Shown: positions 1-5,993 of the stretch, in pieces | How the letters are laid out: each line of letters opens with the position of its first letter | How positions within the stretch are numbered: position 1 is the first letter of the stretch | NCBI GenBank assembly: GCA_020725315.1 | Contig: DYFG01000001.1 | Location: forward strand, 1 to 64,000 | Origin: Nitrosotalea sp. | GTDB lineage: Archaea; Halobacteriota; Syntropharchaeia; Alkanophagales; Methanospirareceae | Direction of reading: 5' to 3' | Length of the DNA: 64,000 bases | The notes under the pieces: model-generated | Database searches by the model: none | Seen by the model: only the letters and a program-made list of their open reading frames with translations | What the model was told of the DNA's origin: nothing | Position numbers and translations under genes: made by a program

Positions 1-90
1 AAGACTCTTCTTTGTTAGTTGATCTACTATAAGACTCTTCTTTGTTAGTTGATCTTTGTTAGTGTATTATATTTTCTTCTTCTTTGTTAG
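1..90. repeat. AT-rich direct repeats at the window start
   Basis: A 25-base unit occurs at 1-25 and again at 31-55. The core TCTTTGTTAG occurs four times (9-18, 39-48, 53-62, 81-90). The heptamer AGACTCT occurs at 2-8 and 32-38. The reverse complement of the core is found near the other end of the window (about 63679-63688), and AGACTCT recurs there many times. The rest of 91-270 is AT-rich with short palindromes and no gene that I can support. A role as iterons of an origin or as operators is inference. Confidence 0.75.
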
Positions 91-270
91 TGGAGTCTAG
101 ATTCTTATATTAGAATCTTTTATATACTCCTACGGAGTATAAAAACAAGGCCATCCCGATCCCCGCCACCACCCACAATTATGTAGGATACTCAGGACTA
201 AAAACTTTGTCAAGAGCAAATCAGGTTTTCTAATCTAATTCTAATGTTCTACTCATCTTCCATTAATCTT

Positions 271-298
271 TTGCGGTATCCTAATAACGTGGTATACT
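271..298 (+). promoter_or_regulatory. Sigma-70-like promoter for the lipoprotein gene
   Basis: TTGCGG (271-276) and TATACT (293-298) are separated by 16 bases and lie 25 bases before the start codon at 323. A ribosome site GGAGA sits between them and the ATG. Confidence 0.6.
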
Positions 299-322
299 GA
301 ACAAAAATTTTGGAGATGAGAC

Positions 323-2068
323 ATGAGAAAATTGTTCCTGCTTTTGGTGGTGTTGTTTCTGTCGGGTTGTGTGGGTGGTCGCTATGTGTTCTACCAATCA
401 CCAGACAATCCCGAACAGATTCCAACGGGTGTTTATGAGGATGCAGGGGTTGAAGTAGAAATACGTAATCTAGAAACAAACACACCGTACCCGACCTACA
501 CGTCCTATCCAACTTACACCCCCCTGCCCACTTACACCGCCCAACCAGGACTGCCAGAGCCTACACAGGACAGCGGGATCACACCTTCGCCTACTAGTAG
601 CGCTGGCAAGGCATGCCTAGCGACAAGCAGCACGGCCCTGAATTTACGAGCCGATCACACGGTTAATTCTGCGATCATCGACAACATCGATCCCGGCGTG
701 CGAATGGAAGTTCTCAGCATTTGGGTGATCCGTGACGTAACCGACGAATGGCTTAAGGTCCGAGCGGAGACGCGATCCGGCGTCGTGCGTGAGGGGTGGA
801 TATTCCGAGGTTCAAGCGTCTATTTCGGGGTTGATGACACTTTGGATTTGTGTTGGGACGTGCCGCTCGATGGCCCTGGGGCGAACGTGCCGACGCCCGC
901 GCCGACCGCGACACCCGTGCCGGGGCCGACCTGGACACCGGTCCCCACCGGCCCGGCGCCAACACAGTGCACGTATGTGCATCCGTCCGCCACAATGTCT
1001 ATCCGCTCGACCTGGAGCACGTCCGGCACGCGATTGGGATTACTGCCGCCGAACACGCGCGTTGTGGTCGGGCATATCTATCCAGACACTGCGCAAGAGC
1101 GCTGGGCGTATATCACCTATCAAGGTCTGACGGGCTGGGTGGCGGTGCGCGCGGGCGGTATCGAGTACGGGCGCCTGGAGGGTAACTGCGCACAAGTGCC
1201 GCGCTATCAGCCCCAGGTGCTAGTTGGCCCGCACCTGCTGGTTGGCGTGCAGGGTGATGTGGTGGGCTATGGCTGGGGCACGCTCAAGTGCCTCAACCAC
1301 ACCGAGGCGCTGTGTTTGGCCGCCAAAGCCGCGCGCCCGCAGACGGTCATCGTCTACCGCACGCTGCACGTCAGCGATGGCATGCGGGACTGTCCCAGTT
1401 ACAATGAGTGGCTCAACCCGGACGACTGGTACCGCAAGGTCATCCCATTTTGGCCTGCTGGGTTTGACTACTACGAGGTCATCAACGAGTGCTGGCCGCC
1501 ATCGATGCGCGTGATGGTCGATTTTTCTATCCGCATCGCGCAGCTGGCGGCACGGGATGGGCGCGCCATCCTGGCCTTTAGCTGGTATCCGGGTGCGCCG
1601 GAGATTGCGGACTGGGATGTGCTATACGACTACCTGGCCTGGGCCGACGCCAATCCGCTGCCAGACGGGCGGCATCACGGCATTGCGCTGCACGCGGCGG
1701 GATACGCGCCAGCGGACCAGGTGCCGCCGGGGTCGTGGGTCAACGACCCGTGGATCGCGGGGCGGCACGAGTTGGTCAACGCGCGGCTGTTGCAGACCAA
1801 AAACTATTCGCTCAAACAGTTTCAAGGGCCAATCGTCATCACCGAACTCGGATGGGATGATGGCTACCAGAGTACCTCTATGGGCGCGCTCGGCTGGGAC
1901 TGCGCGGCATACGGGCGCGCGGTGGCGCGCACGATAGAGGTGCTGTCGCAACAGGGTCTTGTAGACGGGTTTCACGTGTGGAACTTCGGCAGCGGCGGGA
2001 CAACGAAGTGGGTGGACCTGTCGCGGTGCCTGCCGCAGATTGCGGCGGCAGCGGGGGGAACGGCATAG
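323..2068 (+). CDS. Lipoprotein with SH3-like domains and a TIM-barrel glycoside hydrolase-like domain
   Basis: The N-terminus is a lipoprotein signal peptide with lipobox LSGC (Cys about residue 16), so the product should be exported and lipid-anchored. A Thr/Pro/Tyr-rich spacer follows, then two SH3-like modules (about 90-185 and 210-290) separated by a Pro/Thr-rich linker, then a ~280-residue domain resembling clan-A glycoside hydrolases. YYEVINECWP and VITELGWDD are plausible acid/base and nucleophile glutamate sites. Such linkers are typical of Chloroflexota secreted proteins. From about 650 onward the gene is far GC-richer than its neighbours, suggesting acquisition. It could be a lysogenic conversion factor or a cell-surface hydrolase; substrate unknown. 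Confidence 0.6.
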   Translation: MRKLFLLLVVLFLSGCVGGRYVFYQSPDNPEQIPTGVYEDAGVEVEIRNLETNTPYPTYTSYPTYTPLPTYTAQPGLPEPTQDSGITPSPTSSAGKACLATSSTALNLRADHTVNSAIIDNIDPGVRMEVLSIWVIRDVTDEWLKVRAETRSGVVREGWIFRGSSVYFGVDDTLDLCWDVPLDGPGANVPTPAPTATPVPGPTWTPVPTGPAPTQCTYVHPSATMSIRSTWSTSGTRLGLLPPNTRVVVGHIYPDTAQERWAYITYQGLTGWVAVRAGGIEYGRLEGNCAQVPRYQPQVLVGPHLLVGVQGDVVGYGWGTLKCLNHTEALCLAAKAARPQTVIVYRTLHVSDGMRDCPSYNEWLNPDDWYRKVIPFWPAGFDYYEVINECWPPSMRVMVDFSIRIAQLAARDGRAILAFSWYPGAPEIADWDVLYDYLAWADANPLPDGRHHGIALHAAGYAPADQVPPGSWVNDPWIAGRHELVNARLLQTKNYSLKQFQGPIVITELGWDDGYQSTSMGALGWDCAAYGRAVARTIEVLSQQGLVDGFHVWNFGSGGTTKWVDLSRCLPQIAAAAGGTA

Positions 2069-2087
2069 GAATCAGAAAAACCTGCGC

Positions 2088-2121
2088 GGAAGCCCCCACC
2101 TAAGGGCGCGGGGAGTGTCAC
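2088..2121 (+). repeat. IS200/IS605-type right-end-like hairpin remnant
   Basis: GAAGCCCCC, a short hairpin and GGGGAGTGTCAC resemble the right end of the intact TnpB element near 60.47 kb (GAAGCCCCC ... GGGGAGCAGTCAC on the minus strand). No tnpB lies beside it. It sits 20 bases after the GC-rich lipoprotein gene, so it may mark the edge of an old insertion. Confidence 0.45.
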
Positions 2122-2170
2122 GCCTAGACAGCATCAGCATACCATACATTCAATCAGCAGAAGGAGGCAA

Positions 2171-2212
2171 GCGCCATTCCCTGCCGGGTTAAAGCCCGGT
2201 GTCCCCTGGCGC
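2171..2212 (-). repeat. Second IS605-end-like nested hairpin
   Basis: GCGCCA (2171-2176) pairs with TGGCGC (2207-2212) and encloses the inner hairpin GCCGGG/CCCGGT (2183-2200). On the minus strand it reads CCGGGCTTTAACCCGG then CAGGG, similar to the decayed element end at 13.7 kb. It lies directly before the gene at 2220, which has no clear ribosome site, as if the insertion displaced it. Confidence 0.4.
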
Positions 2213-2219
2213 AATTTCT

Positions 2220-2390
2220 ATGGAACGCATATTAGAAGTGGATCGTAAATGGAAGGAACGAAACGAGCGTATTCTAATGAGGAATGGACCGACTGCATTA
2301 GATGAGTATCTAAGGCAGGAAGCGAGGCGTATAGAATCTTTGCGTAGGGAAATGGAAAAGCGTGGGCTTGAGGTTGATCAAGTCACTTGA
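2220..2390 (+). CDS. Small charged helical protein, unknown function
   Basis: 56 residues, rich in Arg, Glu and Lys and probably one long helix (MERILEVDRKWK to GLEVDQVT). An upstream in-frame ATG at 2199 lies inside the element-end-like hairpin, so I choose 2220. No ribosome site is visible before either start. The gene ends next to a promoter and terminator-like hairpin. Not recognised; it may be a survivor of the neighbouring insertion. Confidence 0.45.
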   Translation: MERILEVDRKWKERNERILMRNGPTALDEYLRQEARRIESLRREMEKRGLEVDQVT

Positions 2391-2415
2391 CAATTAGTTA
2401 GTCTTGTGGTATGCT
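2387..2415 (+). promoter_or_regulatory. Sigma-70-like promoter
   Basis: TTGACA (2387-2392), 17 bases, TATGCT (2410-2415). It should drive the small membrane protein gene at 2454 and the RNA that follows it. Confidence 0.7.
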
Positions 2416-2440
2416 GGTCTAAGATAGGCCAGCATTTTTA
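2411..2440 (+). terminator. Terminator-like hairpin after the 2220 gene
   Basis: ATGCTGG (2411-2417) pairs with CCAGCAT (2429-2435), followed by TTTTATT. Its left arm overlaps the -10 box of the promoter at 2387, so it can end upstream transcription but cannot fully form in transcripts from that promoter. Confidence 0.5.
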
Positions 2441-2453
2441 TTAGGAGAATGTT

Positions 2454-2600
2454 ATGAAAACCCTACTCGAATGGGTGTTAGGCATTTCTGTATGTTCGGT
2501 AATTCTGTATGCTGGCTACGAGAATCCAAATAGTTATGTAATGTTGGGAATGGTTGTGACTGTGGTGGTGTCCAGTCTTTTGCTTACCAAACGGGCCTGA
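2454..2600 (+). CDS. Small single-span membrane protein
   Basis: 48 residues, starting MKTLLEWVLGISVCSVILYAGY and ending in a hydrophobic stretch before LLTKRA. Either one or two membrane segments are possible. A ribosome site (TAGGAG) precedes the ATG by a good distance, and the promoter at 2387 is close. The stop codon overlaps the first bases of the tmRNA-like RNA. Function unknown. Confidence 0.55.
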   Translation: MKTLLEWVLGISVCSVILYAGYENPNSYVMLGMVVTVVVSSLLLTKRA

Positions 2601-2678
2601 CAGGTTTCGATGGCGGGGAGTCTTGCAGTTGGGTGTTAGGCTCCCCGCTAGACCTACGTTCAATTCGTAGCAGGTCCA
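2593..2678 (+). ncRNA. tRNA-like RNA resembling a minimal tmRNA tRNA-like domain
   Basis: GGGCCTG (2593-2599) pairs with CAGGTCC (2671-2677) as a 7-bp acceptor stem with discriminator A. A canonical T arm (CTACG, loop TTCAATT, CGTAG) precedes the 3' acceptor strand. There is no D stem; instead CAGGTTTCGATGG matches the GGNTTCGAC-type loop of tmRNA. In place of the anticodon arm is an 8-bp helix (GCGGGGAG/CTCCCCGC) with a 20-nt loop. That loop contains GCA GTT GGG TGT TAG, a possible four-codon tag plus stop, which may be chance. CCA is not encoded. It could also be a decayed tRNA-like element. Confidence 0.45.
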
Positions 2679-2729
2679 CCCGTATCCTTATCAGTAAGGA
2701 GAGATGCAGAAGAAGATACCCGTACTGCG

Positions 2730-2810
2730 ATGCGGGGTAAGCTGATTGACATCTTACAGGCAGCGCGAGAACACGGCTATGTCGTGGCTGTGGGTGGCGC
2801 TAAGTTCTAA
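2730..2810 (+). CDS. Possible 26-residue ORF or gene remnant
   Basis: MRGKLIDILQAAREHGYVVAV then GGAKF reads like the C-terminal helix-strand of a larger protein, and the same frame is open upstream without a start. A strong ribosome site (AAGGAG, 2696-2701) points instead to an ATG at 2704 in another frame that stops after 13 codons. Real small gene, overlapping mini-ORFs, or remnant are all possible. Confidence 0.25.
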   Translation: MRGKLIDILQAAREHGYVVAVGGAKF

Positions 2811-2820
2811 GGAGAGCAGC

Positions 2821-3090
2821 ATGGTAATCGTCATGGTAATGAAGGGAAAGCCCGTACAGTATTTCTTGTATGAAGATCAGGGCGCAGCCGAAGATTGGGT
2901 ACGGGATAGAAAACGTGCCCTATTAGGGACACTGGTAGAGGATTGGTTGATCCCTACAGACTATGAAATCTGGAAGAAACGGGGTGATTTTCTTTTCCTT
3001 ACTGATAAGGAAGTTGATGAATTGTGGCCTCGGTTTGGTAAGTATTTCTCAGAAGACTTTATCATTCAGACAGCGGAGATTGTAGGATAG
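2821..3090 (+). CDS. Hypothetical phage protein
   Basis: 89 residues, acidic and aromatic-rich, no motif that I recognise. I use the ATG at 2821 because TAAGGAG sits at the right distance; the longer reading from 2746 lacks a ribosome site. The next gene begins one base after the stop, so they are co-translated. Confidence 0.6.
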   Translation: MVIVMVMKGKPVQYFLYEDQGAAEDWVRDRKRALLGTLVEDWLIPTDYEIWKKRGDFLFLTDKEVDELWPRFGKYFSEDFIIQTAEIVG

Positions 3091-3091
3091 G

Positions 3092-3442
3092 ATGCAAATA
3101 AAAATTGTGCGGGTTGGTGCAGAGCCGTGTACTATTGAGGCACAAGTGAAGGGAGACTTTGCCTATCATCGAACTTACATTGAGGGTAAGGGAACCAGCC
3201 ATCGACAACACGACTGGTCAGTAACCTATGTTCCTAGTGGTCGCCTAGTTTTTCGTACAAAAACAAAGGCAGCGGCAAAGACTCTTGTAGATATGTTACA
3301 GCCTCTAGAATTACAAGATATTTTCACAGAGGATGAGGTACTCAAGAACGAAATTCGTTTACAGTTTTATAACATCATGAACGAGGCGCGAAAGAAGTTC
3401 CCTGTCGCGTTGGGTAGTGGTCCTTTTTATCCTGCTAAATAA
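3092..3442 (+). CDS. Hypothetical phage protein
   Basis: 116 residues, mixed beta/alpha pattern (MQIKIVRVGAEPCTIEAQV ...) with no family assigned. It is in the tight early-gene operon between 2821 and 5336, where genes overlap or abut. Confidence 0.6.
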   Translation: MQIKIVRVGAEPCTIEAQVKGDFAYHRTYIEGKGTSHRQHDWSVTYVPSGRLVFRTKTKAAAKTLVDMLQPLELQDIFTEDEVLKNEIRLQFYNIMNEARKKFPVALGSGPFYPAK

Positions 3443-3452
3443 GGAGAGGGTA

Positions 3453-3608
3453 ATGATGGTTGTGATCGTTTTAGGAGCGATTGTTGTCTATTTTGTAGCG
3501 GTCTATTTGTTTGTGTTGCGCTCACGTGATGGGGTCATTAATCTGTCTTTGCAAGAGTTGGATGAGTGGTTTAATGGCATCATTGATGACAACTTCGGGG
3601 GGCGCTAA
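3453..3608 (+). CDS. Small membrane-anchored protein
   Basis: 51 residues. The N-terminus (VVIVLGAIVVYFVAVYLFVL) is one membrane segment, followed by a short acidic cytosolic tail ending DDNFGGR. The start at 3453 has a good AAGGAGAGGG site. The stop overlaps the next start (TAATG). Function unknown. Confidence 0.55.
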   Translation: MMVVIVLGAIVVYFVAVYLFVLRSRDGVINLSLQELDEWFNGIIDDNFGGR

Positions 3609-4162
3609 TGAGTAAACTACTTGATCCTCAAGAGTTTTGGGAGTCTATTCGTAGTGAAGAGAGTGCAGCGTGGCCTGTTGTGTGTGTTGATTTGAATGGT
3701 GTGTTGGATATTCCCTCTCGTTGGAACGGGAAGGTAGAAAAGTATCCAGTTGCACCAGGGGCCTCGCTGTTTCTTTCCCGGTTGCGTCTTCATTTTAATA
3801 CGGTCGTTGTATTTACAGCTATTATGCCTGTTGAATTTGCTATAGAGTGGTTAGAAGAACACGATTTACTAAAGTATGTGCATTTCGTTACTAACTACAA
3901 AATTCCCGCTGCTGTATATATTGACGACAAAGCCGTTTGTCATTACGGAAATTTTGATGATACGCTACAGCGTGCTATTCGTCATGTTCCGCATTGGCAA
4001 AATCATAAACGCTTAGAGCGACCACAAGAGGTAGAACAATTTATTTCTATCTACGACAAAAAATCCCAAATCACTGGTGGGCATAACGTTTTAGAGTTTG
4101 CTGTTGTTCAGTACATTAGACAGCTAGAGGGAAAATTACATGACTTGGAGAGCGGTATATGA
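3608..4162 (+). CDS. HAD-like hydrolase
   Basis: 184 residues. Motif I is VCVDLNGVLD, with the nucleophilic Asp present but the usual second Asp replaced by Asn. Motif II is plausible in VVVFTA and motif IV is YIDDKA. This fits small HAD phosphatases found in phages, which act on nucleotides, sugar phosphates or polynucleotide ends. Substrate unknown. The start overlaps the upstream stop, and the 3' end overlaps the Fic gene by 23 bases. Confidence 0.6.
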   Translation: MSKLLDPQEFWESIRSEESAAWPVVCVDLNGVLDIPSRWNGKVEKYPVAPGASLFLSRLRLHFNTVVVFTAIMPVEFAIEWLEEHDLLKYVHFVTNYKIPAAVYIDDKAVCHYGNFDDTLQRAIRHVPHWQNHKRLERPQEVEQFISIYDKKSQITGGHNVLEFAVVQYIRQLEGKLHDLESGI

Positions 4163-4739
4163 CAAGATTGGCTGTTTAGAAGAAGACGAATTACTATGGA
4201 AACTAATCCTACATGAAAAGGATCGGTTTATGTGTACACTGGCACAAGCGTCGGATTTGTTGGAAGGGGAGCGGTATCTCGATCATACAGCACATGCAAA
4301 GGCTATGATGTATGCTGTTAATGAGGGGGAACAAGGAAAGCCACTAACTTTGTACACGGTGCTTAGAATACACCAACTTGCCTTTCCGTATGGTGGTCAC
4401 TTTAGGAATTGTACTCCCATTATCTTTAATAGTTCCTTTGAGCCACCTGCCCCACCTATCGCTCCCCATGTACAGGATTGGATCAAACGCTATTGGGATG
4501 ATCCCCTTGCAAATGCAGACATAGAGTATTATGATATAGTTTTAGCACATATTCGGTTTGAAGAAATCCACCCGTTTGTAGACGGGAACGGTCGGGTGGG
4601 ACGGATTCTGAACAACTACATGTGCGCGTATGCGGGGCTTCCTTTGTTGAATATCTGTGATAGAGAAGCCTATCTAGACTGTATGCGTCGTGGGCATATA
4701 CAAGATTTAGTCCAGCTTTTTAGAAGGAGTGCGGTATGA
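4140..4739 (+). CDS. Fic-domain protein adenylyltransferase (class II-like)
   Basis: 199 residues. The catalytic motif is HPFVDGNGRVGR (HPFx[D/E]GNGRxxR), as in Fic enzymes that transfer AMP or other nucleotides from NTPs to target hydroxyl side chains. Near the N-terminus SDLLEG (residues 38-43) matches the inhibitory [S/T]xxxE[G/N] motif, so self-inhibition as in class II Fic proteins is likely. Targets unknown; manipulation of the host or a toxin role are both possible. It overlaps genes on both sides. Confidence 0.8.
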   Translation: MTWRAVYDKIGCLEEDELLWKLILHEKDRFMCTLAQASDLLEGERYLDHTAHAKAMMYAVNEGEQGKPLTLYTVLRIHQLAFPYGGHFRNCTPIIFNSSFEPPAPPIAPHVQDWIKRYWDDPLANADIEYYDIVLAHIRFEEIHPFVDGNGRVGRILNNYMCAYAGLPLLNICDREAYLDCMRRGHIQDLVQLFRRSAV

Positions 4740-5038
4740 GAACCTATGAAGAGAATAGACTAATTGCAATCAATATGGCAGGTATCATTTGGTTGCGAAC
4801 GTTATTAAGTGACGTAGAATCTGATACAGATTTAATAAATAAAATGTTCAAAGATTTTCTAAAAGGTTTTTATTTATCGCTAGCCACAAGCGAAACATTG
4901 GATATTGCCGAAGAACGTTTGGACGGGGTTTTTCAGTATATTGAATTAATGGGCGTAGATGAATCTGTACTTGAGGGGATGCAGAAAACCCTTAACCAGC
5001 TACAAGAATGGCTAACCATACCGGAACTAGATGAATAG
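4736..5038 (+). CDS. Hypothetical helical protein
   Basis: 100 residues, acidic and probably all-helical. It starts four bases before the Fic stop (ATGA overlap) and ends overlapping the HNH gene. Translational coupling to Fic suggests a partner, but no antitoxin family is recognised. Confidence 0.55.
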   Translation: MRTYEENRLIAINMAGIIWLRTLLSDVESDTDLINKMFKDFLKGFYLSLATSETLDIAEERLDGVFQYIELMGVDESVLEGMQKTLNQLQEWLTIPELDE

Positions 5039-5336
5039 TGTGAGTGATTTTCTTTACTACTTATTACTTATTTTAGACTTCCTTATGCCAAAACGAACTG
5101 ACAACTACCAGGAATATCTACGATCTTCTAGGTGGAGAGGCATAAGGAAAAGGGCCTTGGAACGGGCGGGTTATCGGTGTCAGCTATGTAACTCGCCCAC
5201 CAGACTACAGGTACACCATCGGACGTATGATCGACTAGGAAATGAACGGCTTGATGATCTTATTGTGCTGTGTCAAAAATGTCATACAGCGTTTCATGTA
5301 CACAGGAAATTGCACAAACCTAGAAAAAGGGCTTGA
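5031..5336 (+). CDS. HNH endonuclease
   Basis: 101 residues. CQLC and CQKC form a zinc site around the HNH core VHHRTYDRLGNE ... LIVLCQKCHTAFH. A short hydrophobic N-terminal stretch precedes MPKRTDNYQEYLRS; translation might instead begin at that Met (5085), but 5031 overlaps the upstream stop as in neighbouring genes. HNH proteins here may be nicking enzymes, homing nucleases or packaging partners. Confidence 0.75.
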   Translation: MNSVSDFLYYLLLILDFLMPKRTDNYQEYLRSSRWRGIRKRALERAGYRCQLCNSPTRLQVHHRTYDRLGNERLDDLIVLCQKCHTAFHVHRKLHKPRKRA

Positions 5337-5361
5337 CAAAGGTTTTGAGGTATGCTATACT
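5333..5361 (+). promoter_or_regulatory. Strong sigma-70-like promoter of the 350-nt RNA
   Basis: TTGACA (5333-5338), 17 bases, TATACT (5356-5361). The -35 box overlaps the stop of the HNH gene. No gene with a ribosome site follows for more than 850 bases, so the product is expected to be RNA starting near 5368. Confidence 0.8.
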
Positions 5362-5367
5362 GTGTAC

Positions 5368-5718
5368 AGTGAGACAGAAAGCTGCGTGGGTGGCGGCTAG
5401 GAAACCTTCAGTCGAATTGAGACGAGTTTTATTGTTAGTCCTTAATGCCGCCACCGACGAAGTTGAAGGGCTTGAAGTAGAGGCAACCAAACATTCATAG
5501 CGTACACTCTCCTTTTGGTTAGCCGATGAGAAAACTTTATCCTTAAAGGTTGCCTCTACTTCAAGCCTTTGCGACGGGCTTTGACCTAGACAATAGGAGT
5601 CCCCCTTTGTGCAGAGGGGAGTGCCGTAGGAGCGCAGGTAAAGGTTGCACAGCCATCCTACCTCTTGATGGTGGGCAGGAGTAAATATAATTTCATACTT
5701 ATATCCCACCTTTTTTTT
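5368..5718 (+). ncRNA. Unrecognised large structured RNA (~350 nt)
   Basis: It lies between a consensus promoter and a hairpin (GGTGGG 5670-5675 / CCCACC 5705-5710) followed by eight T. GGTGGCGGC (5389-5397) pairs with GCCGCCACC (5447-5455). A perfect 20-bp helix joins 5469-5488 with 5548-5567 and encloses 59 nt. Further hairpins lie at about 5600-5620 (CCCC ... GGGG) and 5627-5661 (GTAGGA/TCCTAC). No sense ORF has a ribosome site; an opposite-strand ORF across it is a shadow. It lacks landmarks of RNase P RNA or tmRNA that I can see. Large ornate RNAs next to tRNAs are known in phages (GOLLD, ROOL); this is shorter and may be a new class. Confidence 0.65.
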
Positions 5719-5719
5719 C

Positions 5720-5748
5720 TTGACAAGTTAAATGAAGTGTGTTAAAGT
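5720..5748 (+). promoter_or_regulatory. Promoter of the Y RNA locus
   Basis: TTGACA (5720-5725), 17 bases, TAAAGT (5743-5748). The expected start, near 5755, coincides with the first base of the first Y-RNA-like stem. Confidence 0.75.
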
Positions 5749-5753
5749 AAGGC

Positions 5754-5817
5754 TAGCGAACCGAAAAGGCGTGGTTATCCATGATCGAATACTCCACCCT
5801 TGTTTACTTGTTCGCTA
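5754..5817 (+). ncRNA. Y RNA-like hairpin 1 (Ro-binding motif)
   Basis: TAGCGAA (5754-5760) pairs with TTCGCTA (5811-5817). Directly inside the stem are CCGA (5761-5764) on the 5' side and CTTG (5807-5810) on the 3' side, the conserved pair at the Ro-binding site of Y RNAs (as in human Y1, CCGA ... CUUG). Above it AAAGG/CCTT(G)TTT and GTGG/CCAC continue the helix to a loop. It begins at the predicted transcription start. About 64 nt, shorter than most Y RNAs. Confidence 0.75.
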
Positions 5818-5823
5818 AAACAT

Positions 5824-5905
5824 GCGTGTCCAGGACTGGCAGGCGTTGGCCCTAAGCGAAGTTCAAGCCAACATCACCTGCGGGGGTTCAACTCCCTCGA
5901 CACGC
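5824..5905 (+). ncRNA. tRNA-like RNA without a D stem
   Basis: GCGTGTC (5824-5830) and GACACGC (5899-5905) form a perfect 7-bp acceptor-like helix. A T arm (GGGGG, TTCAACT, CCCTC; 5882-5898) is canonical. The middle folds as GCAGG-C-GTTGGC paired with GCCAAC-ATCA-CCTGC around a 16-nt loop; I cannot place a D stem or a standard anticodon arm. It has no CCGA/CTTG pair. It may be a tRNA mimic partner of the Y RNAs, a degenerate class II tRNA, or the same kind of element as the RNA at 2593. Confidence 0.45.
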
Positions 5906-5907
5906 TC

Positions 5908-5980
5908 TATCGAGCCGAGGGGTTCAGGGTTACCTACATAGCGAATGTAAACCAATTCCCTACCCGCACCTTGCTCGATA
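5908..5980 (+). ncRNA. Y RNA-like hairpin 2 (Ro-binding motif)
   Basis: TATCGAG (5908-5914) pairs with CTCGATA (5974-5980). CCGA (5915-5918) and CTTG (5970-5973) sit at the same place as in the other two hairpins. The upper part has AGGGTT/AACC...CCCT helices and a terminal TACAT/ATGTA hairpin with loop AGCGA. It differs in sequence from hairpin 1 except for the base motif, as expected for RNAs kept for Ro binding with variable effector ends. Confidence 0.7.
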
Positions 5981-5993
5981 AAAACTAGTAATG

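Noticed and set aside
126..142. Terminator at ATACTCC/GGAGTAT
   Set aside because: It is followed by A rather than T on the plus strand and has no T tract on the minus strand; only a palindrome.
5320..5709. A 129-codon minus-strand ORF
   Set aside because: It lies exactly opposite the structured RNA between a plus promoter and a plus terminator, has no ribosome site, and shows no protein-like pattern.
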